The position numbers and the translations under genes were made by a program. From positions 1-41,377 of the IMG/VR virus record IMGVR_UViG_3300027762_000015: 41,377 bases of DNA, one strand, 5' to 3'. This DNA comes from a virus. The notes beneath the pieces were generated by a model. It saw only the letters and a list, made by a program, of their open reading frames with translations, ran no database searches and was not told the DNA's origin. Shown one piece after another: positions 1-8,215 of this stretch (position 1 is its first letter; each line of letters opens with the position of its first letter).

Positions 1-1371
1 GTTAATCATCCTGTTACGGGATTAACTATTGGTCATTATTTAAAAGCGACTGGGGCAACTACTTATGAGTTTGCAGATTTACCATCCCCAAGTGCAATGG
101 GGGCAATAGCTGATCCAGGCACCTCTGTTGATTATGATATTTTAATATGGAACGGTGCAACAGGTGATGCAGTATATGGTGAAAGTAAAGTATCTATAAA
201 TCCAGGCACTGGATTATTAATGTCAGACAATGATATAATTGCATATGGTTCTGGTGGCGGTGGTGCAGGTGGTTGGACATTTAGATATTCATTAGTATCA
301 GATGGTTCTTTTAATGTAAACCTTGTTAATGATAGTGCTGCTCCTGGTCCGAGTAAAGTATATGGTACAGATGGGGCTGGTACAAGGGGTTGGATTACAG
401 CTCCTACTACTATGACTTACCCAGGTGCAGGTATTGCTTTATCAACTGGTTCTGCCTGGGGTACATCAATAACTAATAATTCAGCTAATTGGAATACAGC
501 GTATGGATGGGGTAATCATGCTTCGGCCGGTTACTATGTTGGGACCAACTCAACAATAAGAGGTTTGTTTTCTTCTTCAGCTACAGGGCTTACCTACACA
601 AACTCCACTGGAATATTTTCTCTTTCATCGGGTTATGTTATCCCGACAACCACTGAGCAGAGCAACTGGAATACAGCCTATGGCTGGGGCAATCATGGTT
701 CTGTTGGTTATGCTGTAAAAGCTACTGATGAAACAATAACTGGTACTTGGATATTTACTGGTGCAGATGCTTATGGAGGTGGATTTTTAGCTGCTAAATT
801 TGATGATGGTGATTTATGGTTAACAAATGGAATATGGATTAGTTTTGGTACAGATGTAGATTCTTATATTAATTGGTCTGGTGATCAATATTTTAGATTA
901 AGTATTCAATCATATGCAGTAGACACTGCTATATTATTTGAAGGTAAAGATGCTGGTGGTACATTACGAACATTAGCTATGTTTAAACCAAGATCAGGAT
1001 GTGAATTATATTATACTGGTACTAAAAGATTTGAAACAAATAATTATGGTGCTACTGTAGTTGGACAATTATACTTAACTGATTCAAGTTCTACTATAGA
1101 AAAAGGTTCAACTGGAGCATTAAAACAAGTAACTGCTTATGGTTATGTTGAAATTGGTGCTCAAAATTCAAGTTATTGTCATTTTGAGACAGATAGATCT
1201 GCTTATTATTTTGATCATAACTTAGTTATAAATGAGGGTATTATTTCATCTTATGATGAAGATTTTATTTTAAAACGTGCTGGCACTACTAAATTAACTT
1301 TTACTACAACATCTGCTACATTTGAACAAACAGTATATTCAAAAGGAGATGTAATAGCTTATTCAACTTAA
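1..1371 (+). CDS. Tail fibre protein, C-terminal part (5' end outside window)
   Basis: The frame is open from base 1 and the first in-frame ATG (base 97) falls inside a continuing reading frame, so the gene almost certainly begins upstream; 456 residues are visible. The protein is rich in Gly, Ser, Thr and Asn, as in trimeric beta-structured fibres. It contains two copies of a phage-fibre repeat, NWNTAYGWGNHxSxGY, at about bases 490-540 and 667-711. An insert of ordinary globular composition follows (bases 770-1370). It ends in KGDVIAYST and a stop. In related fibres this phrase usually leads straight into a C-terminal Peptidase_S74 chaperone domain, which is absent here. Role inferred: receptor-binding appendage. 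A homing endonuclease gene starts three bases after the stop. Confidence 0.75.
   Translation, partial: VNHPVTGLTIGHYLKATGATTYEFADLPSPSAMGAIADPGTSVDYDILIWNGATGDAVYGESKVSINPGTGLLMSDNDIIAYGSGGGGAGGWTFRYSLVSDGSFNVNLVNDSAAPGPSKVYGTDGAGTRGWITAPTTMTYPGAGIALSTGSAWGTSITNNSANWNTAYGWGNHASAGYYVGTNSTIRGLFSSSATGLTYTNSTGIFSLSSGYVIPTTTEQSNWNTAYGWGNHGSVGYAVKATDETITGTWIFTGADAYGGGFLAAKFDDGDLWLTNGIWISFGTDVDSYINWSGDQYFRLSIQSYAVDTAILFEGKDAGGTLRTLAMFKPRSGCELYYTGTKRFETNNYGATVVGQLYLTDSSSTIEKGSTGALKQVTAYGYVEIGAQNSSYCHFETDRSAYYFDHNLVINEGIISSYDEDFILKRAGTTKLTFTTTSATFEQTVYSKGDVIAYST
490..711 (+). repeat. Two-copy fibre repeat NWNTAYGWGNHxSxGY
   Basis: Two copies of the same 16-residue phrase lie about 177 bases apart inside the first gene, at roughly 490-537 and 664-711. 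Conserved residues are N-W-N-T-A-Y-G-W-G-N-H. The same phrase recurs in many phage tail fibres, where it marks a shaft segment. The nucleotide copies have diverged at third positions, so this is an old duplication rather than a recent one. Confidence 0.8.
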
Positions 1372-1374
1372 TAT

Positions 1375-1878
1375 ATGGCACTAGGAACAAAACAATCTGG
1401 TATATATAAAATAGAATCAAAACATAAAAAAGAAAGATTTTATATAGGCAGTGCATCTAGAATTGATACTAGATGGAATTTACATTTACATGATCTTAGG
1501 TGTAATAAACATGGAAATCAAAAATTACAAAATCATTATAATAAATATGGGGAGTCTGATTTATTGTTTTCTATATTATTAATTTGTGATAAGGAAGATT
1601 TAATTAAAATCGAGCAATATTTTATTGATTTTTATAATCCGTGGTTTAATATATGTAAAATTGCTGGTAGTTCTTTAGGTATAAAAAGATCAGAGACTAC
1701 CAAAGAAAAAGTTAGACAAGCAAATTTAGGCAAGAAACAATCAAGAGAAACTGTCGAAAAAAGATTGAGGTCTAGAGGAGATGTTTGGAACAAAGGTTTA
1801 ACTAAAGAAGATCCACGGGTTGCTAGATCTGTTAGAAATTTTCATGGAGTGAGAAAAGAATTAAGGAAAGGAAAATAA
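1375..1878 (+). CDS. GIY-YIG homing endonuclease
   Basis: A 167-residue protein. The GIY motif is at residues 9-11 (SGIYKI) and the YIG motif at about 23-25 (FYIGSA). A conserved Arg and His follow, then NKYGE and EQYFIDFYNPWFNICK, which are hallmarks of GIY-YIG nucleases of the phage intergenic type. The catalytic Glu is probably the one in EQYFI. The C-terminal half (about 95-130) carries NUMOD3-like DNA-binding repeats (KRSETTKEKVRQANLGKK and the following copy), and the tail is Lys/Arg-rich. Such enzymes nick or cut unoccupied alleles to spread their own gene. Its first codons (MALGT) copy the start of the next gene, which begins directly at its stop codon. No self-splicing intron is apparent, so it is free-standing. 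Confidence 0.92.
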   Translation: MALGTKQSGIYKIESKHKKERFYIGSASRIDTRWNLHLHDLRCNKHGNQKLQNHYNKYGESDLLFSILLICDKEDLIKIEQYFIDFYNPWFNICKIAGSSLGIKRSETTKEKVRQANLGKKQSRETVEKRLRSRGDVWNKGLTKEDPRVARSVRNFHGVRKELRKGK

Positions 1879-3342
1879 GTGGCATTAGGTACTTCAAATA
1901 TTAGTTTAGGTTCAGTAAAATCTGAAATAGGTGAGAGTACTTATAGTCTTTTTGATATAGGTACATCTACTTTAATAAATAAATGGTCAAAGTATAAACC
2001 AATACGAGATGCTGGTGCAGGTACTAATTGGCCTACTGGTATTAATAATTTATATGGGTTAGATTTACCTGTTTGGGATAATACAAGTGATAGATTTGAA
2101 GATGATAATGGAGATTTAAGTGATGATTGGGATTATTTACATCCTCGTGGCGGTAGTCCTGGGGGGACTCCTGATGAACCAGCAAGGTTAGGAGATTTTA
2201 GGGGATATGAACACGATGATTCTTTAACCTGGCCACCGATGTATTGTAAAACTGACGATCAAGATGAAAATACTCCATTAAGTCCTGCACAACCTAGTGG
2301 TGGGTTTTCGTCTTGTACTGCTACAGGAAAGTTTAATGTTACTCCATCAAGTGTTAGAATAAAAGTTTCTGATTTAGGGTTAAGTAATTATTATTTTGGA
2401 GTTCTTGTAAAAACACCAGATAATGATTATTTTATAAAAACTAATTCAACAACAATTGGGAGTTCTAATGAAACTGTTGGTTTAGGCATTACTCCAAGTG
2501 TAACTTTAACTGATCCTACAGATCCAGAATCAACATATCAAAATTTACCTTATGGGGTTGGTAGTTATACTATGTATTATTGTATATCTTCTACTAATTA
2601 TACTACTTGGACAGAAGATCCAACTGCAACAATTTATTTAATGCCGTCTGGAAGTGTTACTGATTTAACATATAAAAATTATTTTACTTTTATAGTAGAA
2701 GATTGGGTTTATACAGCTGATGGAAGTTTATATTGGACATATGATGATGATGCTTATGATGATTATGATGAGGCTACTATATATATGTCTGAAGATGCTG
2801 AACCTTTTACAGTAGATTTAGATGGAAATACTTGGTTAGAATATGATGTATATGCTTCAGATGGTACTACTAAAATAACAAGTACTCCAGCATTGTGGAG
2901 TAATGGGTGTAAATTAAGAATGTTTCCAATAAATGCAAATGGTGGACTAGTTAAAGAAGGTATTGTTTATGTAGATGGAACAAATTGTACACCATATCCT
3001 ATAACAGTAACTCATCAAGCAGCTCCTGCGATAGTTACAGTTTATGCTGGTGATTCAGATGTACTTACAGTTTCATCAACTGATGGGCATGTTATTGGTG
3101 GGTTAAATATAGAATTTACACCTCATTATGTTCCAGATAATGATCCTCATTATGATGTTTGTTGGTATATTAAAGTTAATGATGGTGCTAAGGGTGAATA
3201 TAGTTCTCTTACAACGGGATTAGCTTGTACTCAAGATACACATGAAAACATGCAATCTATTGGTTATGGTTCATTAACTTGGAGTGATGGTGATACAGTG
3301 GATGTTTATTTATATTATGAAGAAGCACCAGCTGTACCATAA
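1879..3342 (+). CDS. Virion appendage protein with NKWSKYKP motif
   Basis: 487 residues, starting at a GTG immediately after the endonuclease TAA; the A/G-rich run AGGAAAGGAAAA just upstream could serve as ribosome-binding site. The N-terminus (ALGTSNISLGSV) and the phrase INKWSKYKPI at about residues 33-42 recur in tail-module proteins of Bacteroidetes phages. The rest is Asp-, Tyr- and Thr-rich and predicted beta-structured, without membrane segments or a recognisable enzyme motif. Two stretches around residues 120-260 and 270-480 look like Ig-like beta sandwiches (inference from composition). Probable minor tail or fibre component. The exact role is unknown to me. Confidence 0.6.
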   Translation: MALGTSNISLGSVKSEIGESTYSLFDIGTSTLINKWSKYKPIRDAGAGTNWPTGINNLYGLDLPVWDNTSDRFEDDNGDLSDDWDYLHPRGGSPGGTPDEPARLGDFRGYEHDDSLTWPPMYCKTDDQDENTPLSPAQPSGGFSSCTATGKFNVTPSSVRIKVSDLGLSNYYFGVLVKTPDNDYFIKTNSTTIGSSNETVGLGITPSVTLTDPTDPESTYQNLPYGVGSYTMYYCISSTNYTTWTEDPTATIYLMPSGSVTDLTYKNYFTFIVEDWVYTADGSLYWTYDDDAYDDYDEATIYMSEDAEPFTVDLDGNTWLEYDVYASDGTTKITSTPALWSNGCKLRMFPINANGGLVKEGIVYVDGTNCTPYPITVTHQAAPAIVTVYAGDSDVLTVSSTDGHVIGGLNIEFTPHYVPDNDPHYDVCWYIKVNDGAKGEYSSLTTGLACTQDTHENMQSIGYGSLTWSDGDTVDVYLYYEEAPAVP

Positions 3343-3370
3343 ATTTTTTAACAATTAAATATAATATAAT
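3343..3370 (+). promoter_or_regulatory. AT-only spacer, possible promoter or leader
   Basis: A 28-base gap that is almost pure A/T, containing the TATAAT-like string AATATAATAT next to the start codon at 3371. It could be a promoter, or an unstructured A/T-rich translation leader of the type used in Bacteroidetes. There is no hairpin. No experimental or comparative support is visible. Confidence 0.2.
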
Positions 3371-3520
3371 ATGGAATTTTTAATGGGATTTTTAGTAGGT
3401 GTTGTTCTTACTTTAGTAGTATTATTTGCTATTAAGAAAAAGAAAGATACAAAAGTTGTTCTTGATCCTAAACAATTTACACCAGGGCCTGAAAAAAGGC
3501 ACAATATACCTGAAGTTTAG
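3371..3520 (+). CDS. Small single-span membrane protein
   Basis: A 49-residue ORF beginning ATGGAATTT and ending in TAG. One strongly hydrophobic segment covers residues 3-21 (FLMGFLVGVVLTLVVLFAI), followed at once by KKKK. That predicts a short outside N-terminus and a basic cytoplasmic tail ending in KRHNIPEV. It lies in line with the tail genes, with a 28-base upstream and a 32-base downstream gap. Small proteins of this kind in tail or lysis regions are sometimes holin or spanin accessories. No family assignment is possible from the sequence alone. Confidence 0.6.
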   Translation: MEFLMGFLVGVVLTLVVLFAIKKKKDTKVVLDPKQFTPGPEKRHNIPEV

Positions 3521-3552
3521 GTTTAGGTAAAAAATATTAAACAACTTAAAAA

Positions 3553-3711
3553 ATGGAAAAGAGAATATTAAAGTTTACAGATCAAGAGTTGAATATTTTA
3601 TTATATAGTCTTCAAAAACAACCTTTTGAAACGGTTAATGGTTTGATACTAAATATAGTAGAACAACTCAAGGCAGATAATGAAGTTAAAGTAGAAACTA
3701 AAACAGAATAA
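3553..3711 (+). CDS. Small conserved phage protein
   Basis: A 52-residue protein starting at an ATG preceded by the A-rich leader CTTAAAAA and ending at TAA, three bases before the next start. The sequence MEKRILKFTDQELNILLYSL, followed by PFETVNGLILNIVEQLK, predicts two amphipathic helices. Small helical proteins of the same pattern (F-T-x-x-E-L-N-x-I, then P-[FY]-E-x-V-x-x-L-I) are common beside tail genes in Bacteroidetes phages. Function is unknown. It is probably a virion-assembly helper or a dimeric structural peptide. Confidence 0.6.
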   Translation: MEKRILKFTDQELNILLYSLQKQPFETVNGLILNIVEQLKADNEVKVETKTE

Positions 3712-3714
3712 TAA

Positions 3715-4329
3715 ATGGCATTTGCTCCAACATTTACAATAGTAGAACAGGGGGATAACAAACTATTGACCATAACAGACTCTACTGGAACTGGTTCGGA
3801 TGGTTGGGATGGCACCCCTGATGTTACACATATAAACGATAGTACTAATAATCTAACATTAGATATAACTATCACTTTATCAGATGGTACAGAAACAACG
3901 TATGATACTATCGATTTATATACATTAAATGGTGGTGGTTTTACCACTACAGAAGATTTAGTGTTTGAATTGGATTGTACAGATTTCACAGTTAGTGGTG
4001 TGGCTTTAGGAACTTCTAGTGATGAATTTCCTGACGGTGTTTATGATGTAACTTATGCATATCAGAAAGCTACTAATAATTATCATACAGATTATAGTAT
4101 ACTTATAGACGGTCAGGTTAAGACAGATTTATATGAGTTGTTAAGGACTATACCAACTGAGTATGAATGTGATTATAATCATGAGCGAGAGATATTAGAT
4201 GTTATATTTATGAAAGGTTATTATGATGCTATGTTAGCTACAGCTGCGATTGGTAGAGATGAACAAGTAATAGAACAATTAGGTGTATTAGAAGCATTAG
4301 TAGAAGATGGCAGCAACAATACTTGGTAA
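3715..4329 (+). CDS. Tail-region structural protein
   Basis: 204 residues. The first 115 are Thr/Asp-rich and beta-structured (TFTIVEQGDNKLLTITDSTG, with Gly-Trp-Asp around residue 30). From about residue 120 it switches to a helical, charged C-terminus with YECDYNHEREILDVIFMKGYYDAML. This two-part build, a beta head plus a C-terminal helix bundle, is seen in minor tail proteins of crAss-like and other Bacteroidetes phages. Its last 23 bases overlap the next gene, suggesting coupled translation. No catalytic motif is visible. Confidence 0.6.
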   Translation: MAFAPTFTIVEQGDNKLLTITDSTGTGSDGWDGTPDVTHINDSTNNLTLDITITLSDGTETTYDTIDLYTLNGGGFTTTEDLVFELDCTDFTVSGVALGTSSDEFPDGVYDVTYAYQKATNNYHTDYSILIDGQVKTDLYELLRTIPTEYECDYNHEREILDVIFMKGYYDAMLATAAIGRDEQVIEQLGVLEALVEDGSNNTW

Positions 4330-5269
4330 TTTAGGTACAGAAGATTTAACTGTACTTGGTGGTCCTGTAACAATATCTACAGGGTTAACTGTTACTACAT
4401 TACCAAATGTTAGTCCTGTTGTTATAGATGTTACAGGTATTGATGTAGACAGTTATTGGCATTTAGATAGTGGTAAAATAACTCCTGAAAACTTATTATA
4501 TAAAGTTGGCTTAGGTGCTGTTGATGCTGGTAATACTACTACAGACTATTTTCTTTTACTTAATTCAACTACTAATGAGGTAAAGAAGGTTATAGGGTCT
4601 ACAATGTGTTTGGCAAGTCATACACAAGCGTGGTCTACTTTAACTGCTACACCTACTACTTTGGCTGGTTATGGTATAACAGATGCTGCAGCTTTAGTAC
4701 ACACTCATTCTTATCAAACTTTAGATGCAGACTTAACTGCTATTGCAGCTTTATCTGTCAATGGGTTTTTAAAGAAGACTGCTGGTACTTGGGGGATGGA
4801 TACCAATTCTTATGAGGTTGCTTTAGGTAATCCTGCAGGGAATGGGTATATACTTAGTTCAGATACTAATGGGGCTAGGACTTGGATAGCTAATAATCAT
4901 ACAGGGGTATATGAACCTGTATTGCCTGCAGTGGGTGCAGATGGTTATGTGCTTAGTTCTGATATGGCTGGTAATAGGTCTTGGGTTGCTCAAGCCGGTG
5001 GTGGTGGTAGTGGTATGGCTATACACGCCAATGAATATCATAGTACATTGGATAATACAGCATTGTCTGGTACTTTAACATGGGGTGGTGTTCAATTAAC
5101 TACTACATTTACGAAATTAAATTACTTAACAAGTGCTACCGGGACTACTGGTACGAATACTACTAATATTGTATTTTCAACTAGTCCAGCATTGACTACT
5201 CCTAATATTGGGGCAGCTACTGGGACTAGTTTAACTGTTACAGGGGACGTAATTGCTTATTCTGCATAA
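4307..5269 (+). CDS. Tail fibre protein
   Basis: 320 residues. The start at 4307 overlaps the end of the preceding gene; it is preferred because MAATILGNLGTEDLTV is the usual N-terminal style of fibre proteins. It contains the fibre phrase WSTLTATPTTLAGYGITDA (about residues 105-123) and YQTLDADLTAIAAL. Two copies of a [ND]GY[IV]LSSDxxGxRxW unit follow, around 178-194 and 212-228, and then a glycine hinge (GGGGSG). The end is LTVTGDVIAYSA and stop, so the S74 chaperone domain that usually follows this phrase is missing, exactly as in the first gene of the window. Role inferred: shaft or adaptor of a receptor-binding fibre. Confidence 0.75.
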   Translation: MAATILGNLGTEDLTVLGGPVTISTGLTVTTLPNVSPVVIDVTGIDVDSYWHLDSGKITPENLLYKVGLGAVDAGNTTTDYFLLLNSTTNEVKKVIGSTMCLASHTQAWSTLTATPTTLAGYGITDAAALVHTHSYQTLDADLTAIAALSVNGFLKKTAGTWGMDTNSYEVALGNPAGNGYILSSDTNGARTWIANNHTGVYEPVLPAVGADGYVLSSDMAGNRSWVAQAGGGGSGMAIHANEYHSTLDNTALSGTLTWGGVQLTTTFTKLNYLTSATGTTGTNTTNIVFSTSPALTTPNIGAATGTSLTVTGDVIAYSA

Positions 5270-5271
5270 CT

Positions 5272-5550
5272 ATGGCTACAGCTGGTGAAATAACAACATA
5301 TTTAAATAATATACTGTATGGTCAGTCAGTATATATGGATGATATAATGAAACGTGAAAGGTTAGGTTATTCTGATATGTTTCTTTATAGATTGAGGGCG
5401 TACATACTAGATTGTTATGTACAAATAATGGTAAGTTACTTTTCTCAAACTGACTACGATTCTGAAAATTTCTTTACTACCGATGAGGTTAGGGAAATAA
5501 TAAATAGGATAAACATAATATGTGATTCTAATTATGATTTAGATTTATAA
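5272..5550 (+). CDS. Small tail-module protein
   Basis: 92 residues, starting two bases after the preceding stop. The sequence is helical and rich in Tyr, Asp and Ile (for example YLNNILYGQSVYMDDIM and DEVREIINRINIICDS). There is no membrane segment and no enzyme motif. Its position between a fibre gene and a structural gene, and the tight spacing, suggest a small virion adaptor or chaperone. I do not recognise a named family. Confidence 0.55.
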   Translation: MATAGEITTYLNNILYGQSVYMDDIMKRERLGYSDMFLYRLRAYILDCYVQIMVSYFSQTDYDSENFFTTDEVREIINRINIICDSNYDLDL

Positions 5551-5586
5551 CAAAACAAAATAAAATAAAATTAATAAATATAAATT
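5551..5586 (+). promoter_or_regulatory. A-rich leader upstream of structural gene
   Basis: A 36-base spacer consisting almost entirely of A and T, with repeated AAAAT/AAATA units (AAAATAAAATAAAATTAATA) running up to the ATG at 5587. Unstructured A-rich leaders are favourable initiation regions in Bacteroidetes, which rarely use Shine-Dalgarno pairing. It could also hold a promoter for the following structural genes. No terminator hairpin is present. Confidence 0.25.
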
Positions 5587-6987
5587 ATGGCATTAAGTAC
5601 AACTAAACGATTTTCACACAAGGCTGCTCCATACGCTGCATTTTATAATGAAGCCGGGGAACCTCGTTTGAATGTTGAGGGTACTGTAGAAATTGCAGGT
5701 GTATCTGATATAGATATAAATGCACCAACTATAGACTCTTCTTGTTATATAGGGAAGTCTGCTGGGACCAATGGTGGTGATTTTGTAGTGGCATGGACGT
5801 CTGCTACAGAATTAACATTGAGTTCTTTCCCAGGGGCTATAACCGCAATATATGCTGCAGACATTGAAGCTATCAGACAAATAAATGTTGCTGGTACAGT
5901 TGTTGCAACATATCATAGGGATGATACTACAATGTTGATGACTGGGGCAGTTCTTGCTGTTACAGGGGCAGCATTTGCATCTGATGATAAATTTATAGTA
6001 TTTACTAATATACCTAGGCCTGCTTCATCTGGTGCAGGCGGTGCTGGTGGTGGTAGTATTGTATATACTAATATGTCAGGTGACTTTGTAGCAACTATCA
6101 CAAATGCTACTACTAATATTACAGTTACAGGTCTTCCTTTTACTTTGGAAGCTGGTCATGTTGTATTAGGTAGTTTAAAGAAGAAAGCAGTTACCACTAA
6201 TGTGGTTACTACATTACTTCCTAGTACTGTTTCAGTAGCAGGTGGTGTTATTACATTAGGGGGGGTCACTAACTTTGCTACAGGAGATGAAGTATATGTT
6301 ACTTTAATTGGTCCTGATAAAGCTTATGATCTTGCATTAGATAGTTCACAGGGAGTAGTACAGAATCCGGAATATGGTCACTATACTGGTGTTGAGACAT
6401 TAATTAGTGAAACTAATCTTAGTACTATCCTTGCTACTGCAGATGGTGGTGGTGATACAGATACAATTGTAGATGCCGATGGGGCTTTTTCTGGCGCAAG
6501 TACTGCAGTTGGTTATATAGGTTATCAGACTACAGATAGTCAAAGTGCTACAGTTAATTCTGTTGCCAGTGCAACTACAGTAGAAACTACTACTCTAACA
6601 GGTGGTGCAACATGGGCTAGTAAAGCTTATAGTTTACCTAAAGTGATGAGATATGAAATACCTATGGAAGGGTATAATTTCTTATCTATGCATTGGCGTT
6701 TAACTACAGTTGCTAATCAAACAGTATATGTAAAATTATACGGTACACTTGATTCTACAGCTACCGCAGAGGCTGATACTAACTGGGTTGATTTAACAAG
6801 TACTTTACTTACACCAGGGGTATCTACAGGGGTTTCATGTACAGGGGCAGCTAGTGTTGAGGGCATTAAAGTATTAGATAGTCCTTTTACTATGCTTAAA
6901 TATATGGTTAAACTTGTTGTTGAGAAATCTACAGCAGGTGCTCCATCAGGTTCGTTATTTACAATGTTCATTAAAAAATCTAGTTAA
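5587..6987 (+). CDS. Virion structural protein, beta-rich
   Basis: 466 residues starting MALSTTKRFSHKAAPYAAFY. An N-terminal unit (about 1-150) is followed by a glycine-rich hinge (SSGAGGAGGGS, about 147-157). Alternating beta segments come next, then a C-terminal sandwich (about 355-466) with MRYEIPMEGYNFLSMHWRL. Proteins with this outline occur next to fibre genes in many Bacteroidetes phages, probably as baseplate or appendage components. A run of seven G residues (6259-6265), rare in this low-GC sequence, encodes part of LGGVT. No enzyme signature is seen. Confidence 0.6.
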   Translation: MALSTTKRFSHKAAPYAAFYNEAGEPRLNVEGTVEIAGVSDIDINAPTIDSSCYIGKSAGTNGGDFVVAWTSATELTLSSFPGAITAIYAADIEAIRQINVAGTVVATYHRDDTTMLMTGAVLAVTGAAFASDDKFIVFTNIPRPASSGAGGAGGGSIVYTNMSGDFVATITNATTNITVTGLPFTLEAGHVVLGSLKKKAVTTNVVTTLLPSTVSVAGGVITLGGVTNFATGDEVYVTLIGPDKAYDLALDSSQGVVQNPEYGHYTGVETLISETNLSTILATADGGGDTDTIVDADGAFSGASTAVGYIGYQTTDSQSATVNSVASATTVETTTLTGGATWASKAYSLPKVMRYEIPMEGYNFLSMHWRLTTVANQTVYVKLYGTLDSTATAEADTNWVDLTSTLLTPGVSTGVSCTGAASVEGIKVLDSPFTMLKYMVKLVVEKSTAGAPSGSLFTMFIKKSS

Positions 6988-6989
6988 TT

Positions 6990-7457
6990 ATGAGTAAGTT
7001 AGGGTTTAGATGTTTTACATCTCCAGAAGTACCAGTGGTACTAACATTAAGACAACAGGTTGTTGCTCTTACTGATGAACAAAGACAATCTCTATTAGTT
7101 GGGTTTGAACAACGTATACCAGCTGCTCATCTTGATCATAAGCTAGGTTTGTCAAAGCAGATTATCGAGTATGTATATGATGGTATGGATGCTATTGAAG
7201 AGACTAGTAGACTATTAATGCGTGGTGAATATGTTACTACTCCAGCTGTATTAGACGGTAATGGTGTTGTAATTACACCTGCAGTATATGCTCCAGTTCC
7301 TACTACGCAAGTATTGTTACGTCAAGCTATCGCACCTTTATTTTCAGCAGATTATCCAGTTAATTTTTGCAGTAATGTGGTCAATGAAATGATTGCATGG
7401 TGTAAATATGATGGTAGTGGTACATTTGCTTTTTATAGAAACAATATAATACTTTAA
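6990..7457 (+). CDS. Conserved hypothetical tail-module protein
   Basis: 155 residues starting MSKLGFRCFTSPEVPVVLTL, two bases after the preceding stop. It is mostly helical, with a conserved-looking central part (EQRIPAAHLDHKLGLSKQIIEYVYDGMDAIEETSRLL) and a short beta hairpin (VLDGNGVVITPAVYAP). There is no signal peptide or membrane segment. Its place between two structural genes suggests an appendage assembly factor or minor virion protein. I cannot assign a family. Confidence 0.5.
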   Translation: MSKLGFRCFTSPEVPVVLTLRQQVVALTDEQRQSLLVGFEQRIPAAHLDHKLGLSKQIIEYVYDGMDAIEETSRLLMRGEYVTTPAVLDGNGVVITPAVYAPVPTTQVLLRQAIAPLFSADYPVNFCSNVVNEMIAWCKYDGSGTFAFYRNNIIL

Positions 7458-7460
7458 GAT

Positions 7461-8198
7461 ATGAGTATATATACAAAATCATTACACAACGTTCCATTAG
7501 CAGATAGTACAAATAATGCTACTGTTGAGGATGCTGTTGGTAATAAGTCAGATACTGCTAGTACTACAGTTAATACTACTACTAGTATTGTAAGGTATAT
7601 TAAAGGTCTATTAGGTCTTCATAATGTACCTACTGCAGACGTTGCTACTAATACTAATGTCAGGGATGTTGTTGGTAATAAGACAGATACTATTAAAGGT
7701 GATTCATTGGTTAGTTTCTTTAAACGATCAATGCCTATCATAGTAACTAAGACAAATGTTTGTAATGGTAATGGTGCACAAGCAGACAATTTATTTACAG
7801 TTACAGGTTATGTTGAGTTAGTTAGGATATGGGCTGAATGTACTCAAGTTACAAACGGTACTGTATTCTCTGGCAACTCCCTTGCTTTATATGATGGTAC
7901 ATTAACAATTGAATTAACTGATAGTGGTGCTCCACTTGATATGTCAGGTGCTATTGAAGCTGGTGAGATTATACTTAAGAATGGTGCATCAGCAACCGCA
8001 GCTTTGGTTGTTATGCATAATAATACAGGGTATGTTACAGATACTGCTATTTCTACAGGTACAACATTAACAAAGAAAACAGGAGTTACTACTTATATTC
8101 AACATATATTTACTGGAAACGCAGATACAAATGTTACATTAGTTTGGTATGCAGAATATAAGCCTTTATCAACTGATGGTGCAATTACAGCTGTTTAA
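7461..8198 (+). CDS. Minor structural protein with VGNKxDT repeats
   Basis: 245 residues. The N-terminal part has two copies of a unit of the form LHNVPxADxxxNxxVxDxVGNKxDT, at about residues 8-33 and 53-78. Similar repeats occur in minor structural proteins of phages from gut bacteria. A beta-rich C-terminal domain follows (about 95-240), from TNVCNGNGAQADNLFTVTGY to WYAEYKPLSTD, resembling a jelly-roll receptor-binding or capping domain. There are no catalytic motifs. It is probably an appendage tip or hub protein in the same operon as its neighbours. Confidence 0.55.
   Translation: MSIYTKSLHNVPLADSTNNATVEDAVGNKSDTASTTVNTTTSIVRYIKGLLGLHNVPTADVATNTNVRDVVGNKTDTIKGDSLVSFFKRSMPIIVTKTNVCNGNGAQADNLFTVTGYVELVRIWAECTQVTNGTVFSGNSLALYDGTLTIELTDSGAPLDMSGAIEAGEIILKNGASATAALVVMHNNTGYVTDTAISTGTTLTKKTGVTTYIQHIFTGNADTNVTLVWYAEYKPLSTDGAITAV
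7482..7691 (+). repeat. Tandem protein repeat LHNVPxAD...VGNKxDT
   Basis: Two related units of about 25 residues, separated by a short Thr-rich linker (TASTTVNTTTSIVRYIKGLLG). Both keep L-H-N-V-P-x-A-D at the start and D-x-V-G-N-K-x-D-T at the end. The encoding DNA copies have drifted, so the repeat is maintained at protein level. Confidence 0.75.
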
Positions 8199-8215
8199 TA
8201 ACTTACTTATTTACA

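Noticed and set aside
97-1371. Start of the first gene at ATG 97
   Set aside because: The frame is open to base 1 with fibre-like sequence upstream of this ATG, so the gene is truncated by the window edge rather than starting at 97.
3371-3711. TAG read as an amino acid, as in some recoded crAss-like phages
   Set aside because: TAG ends three genes here (3520, 13805, 14457) at sensible positions with the next genes starting normally, and long genes contain no in-frame TAG or TGA. The standard stop set fits.
3612-3989. 125-residue open frame on the minus strand
   Set aside because: It is antisense to two + strand genes with consistent spacing and is low-complexity Val/Ser-rich, as expected from reading Thr/Asp-rich beta genes backwards.
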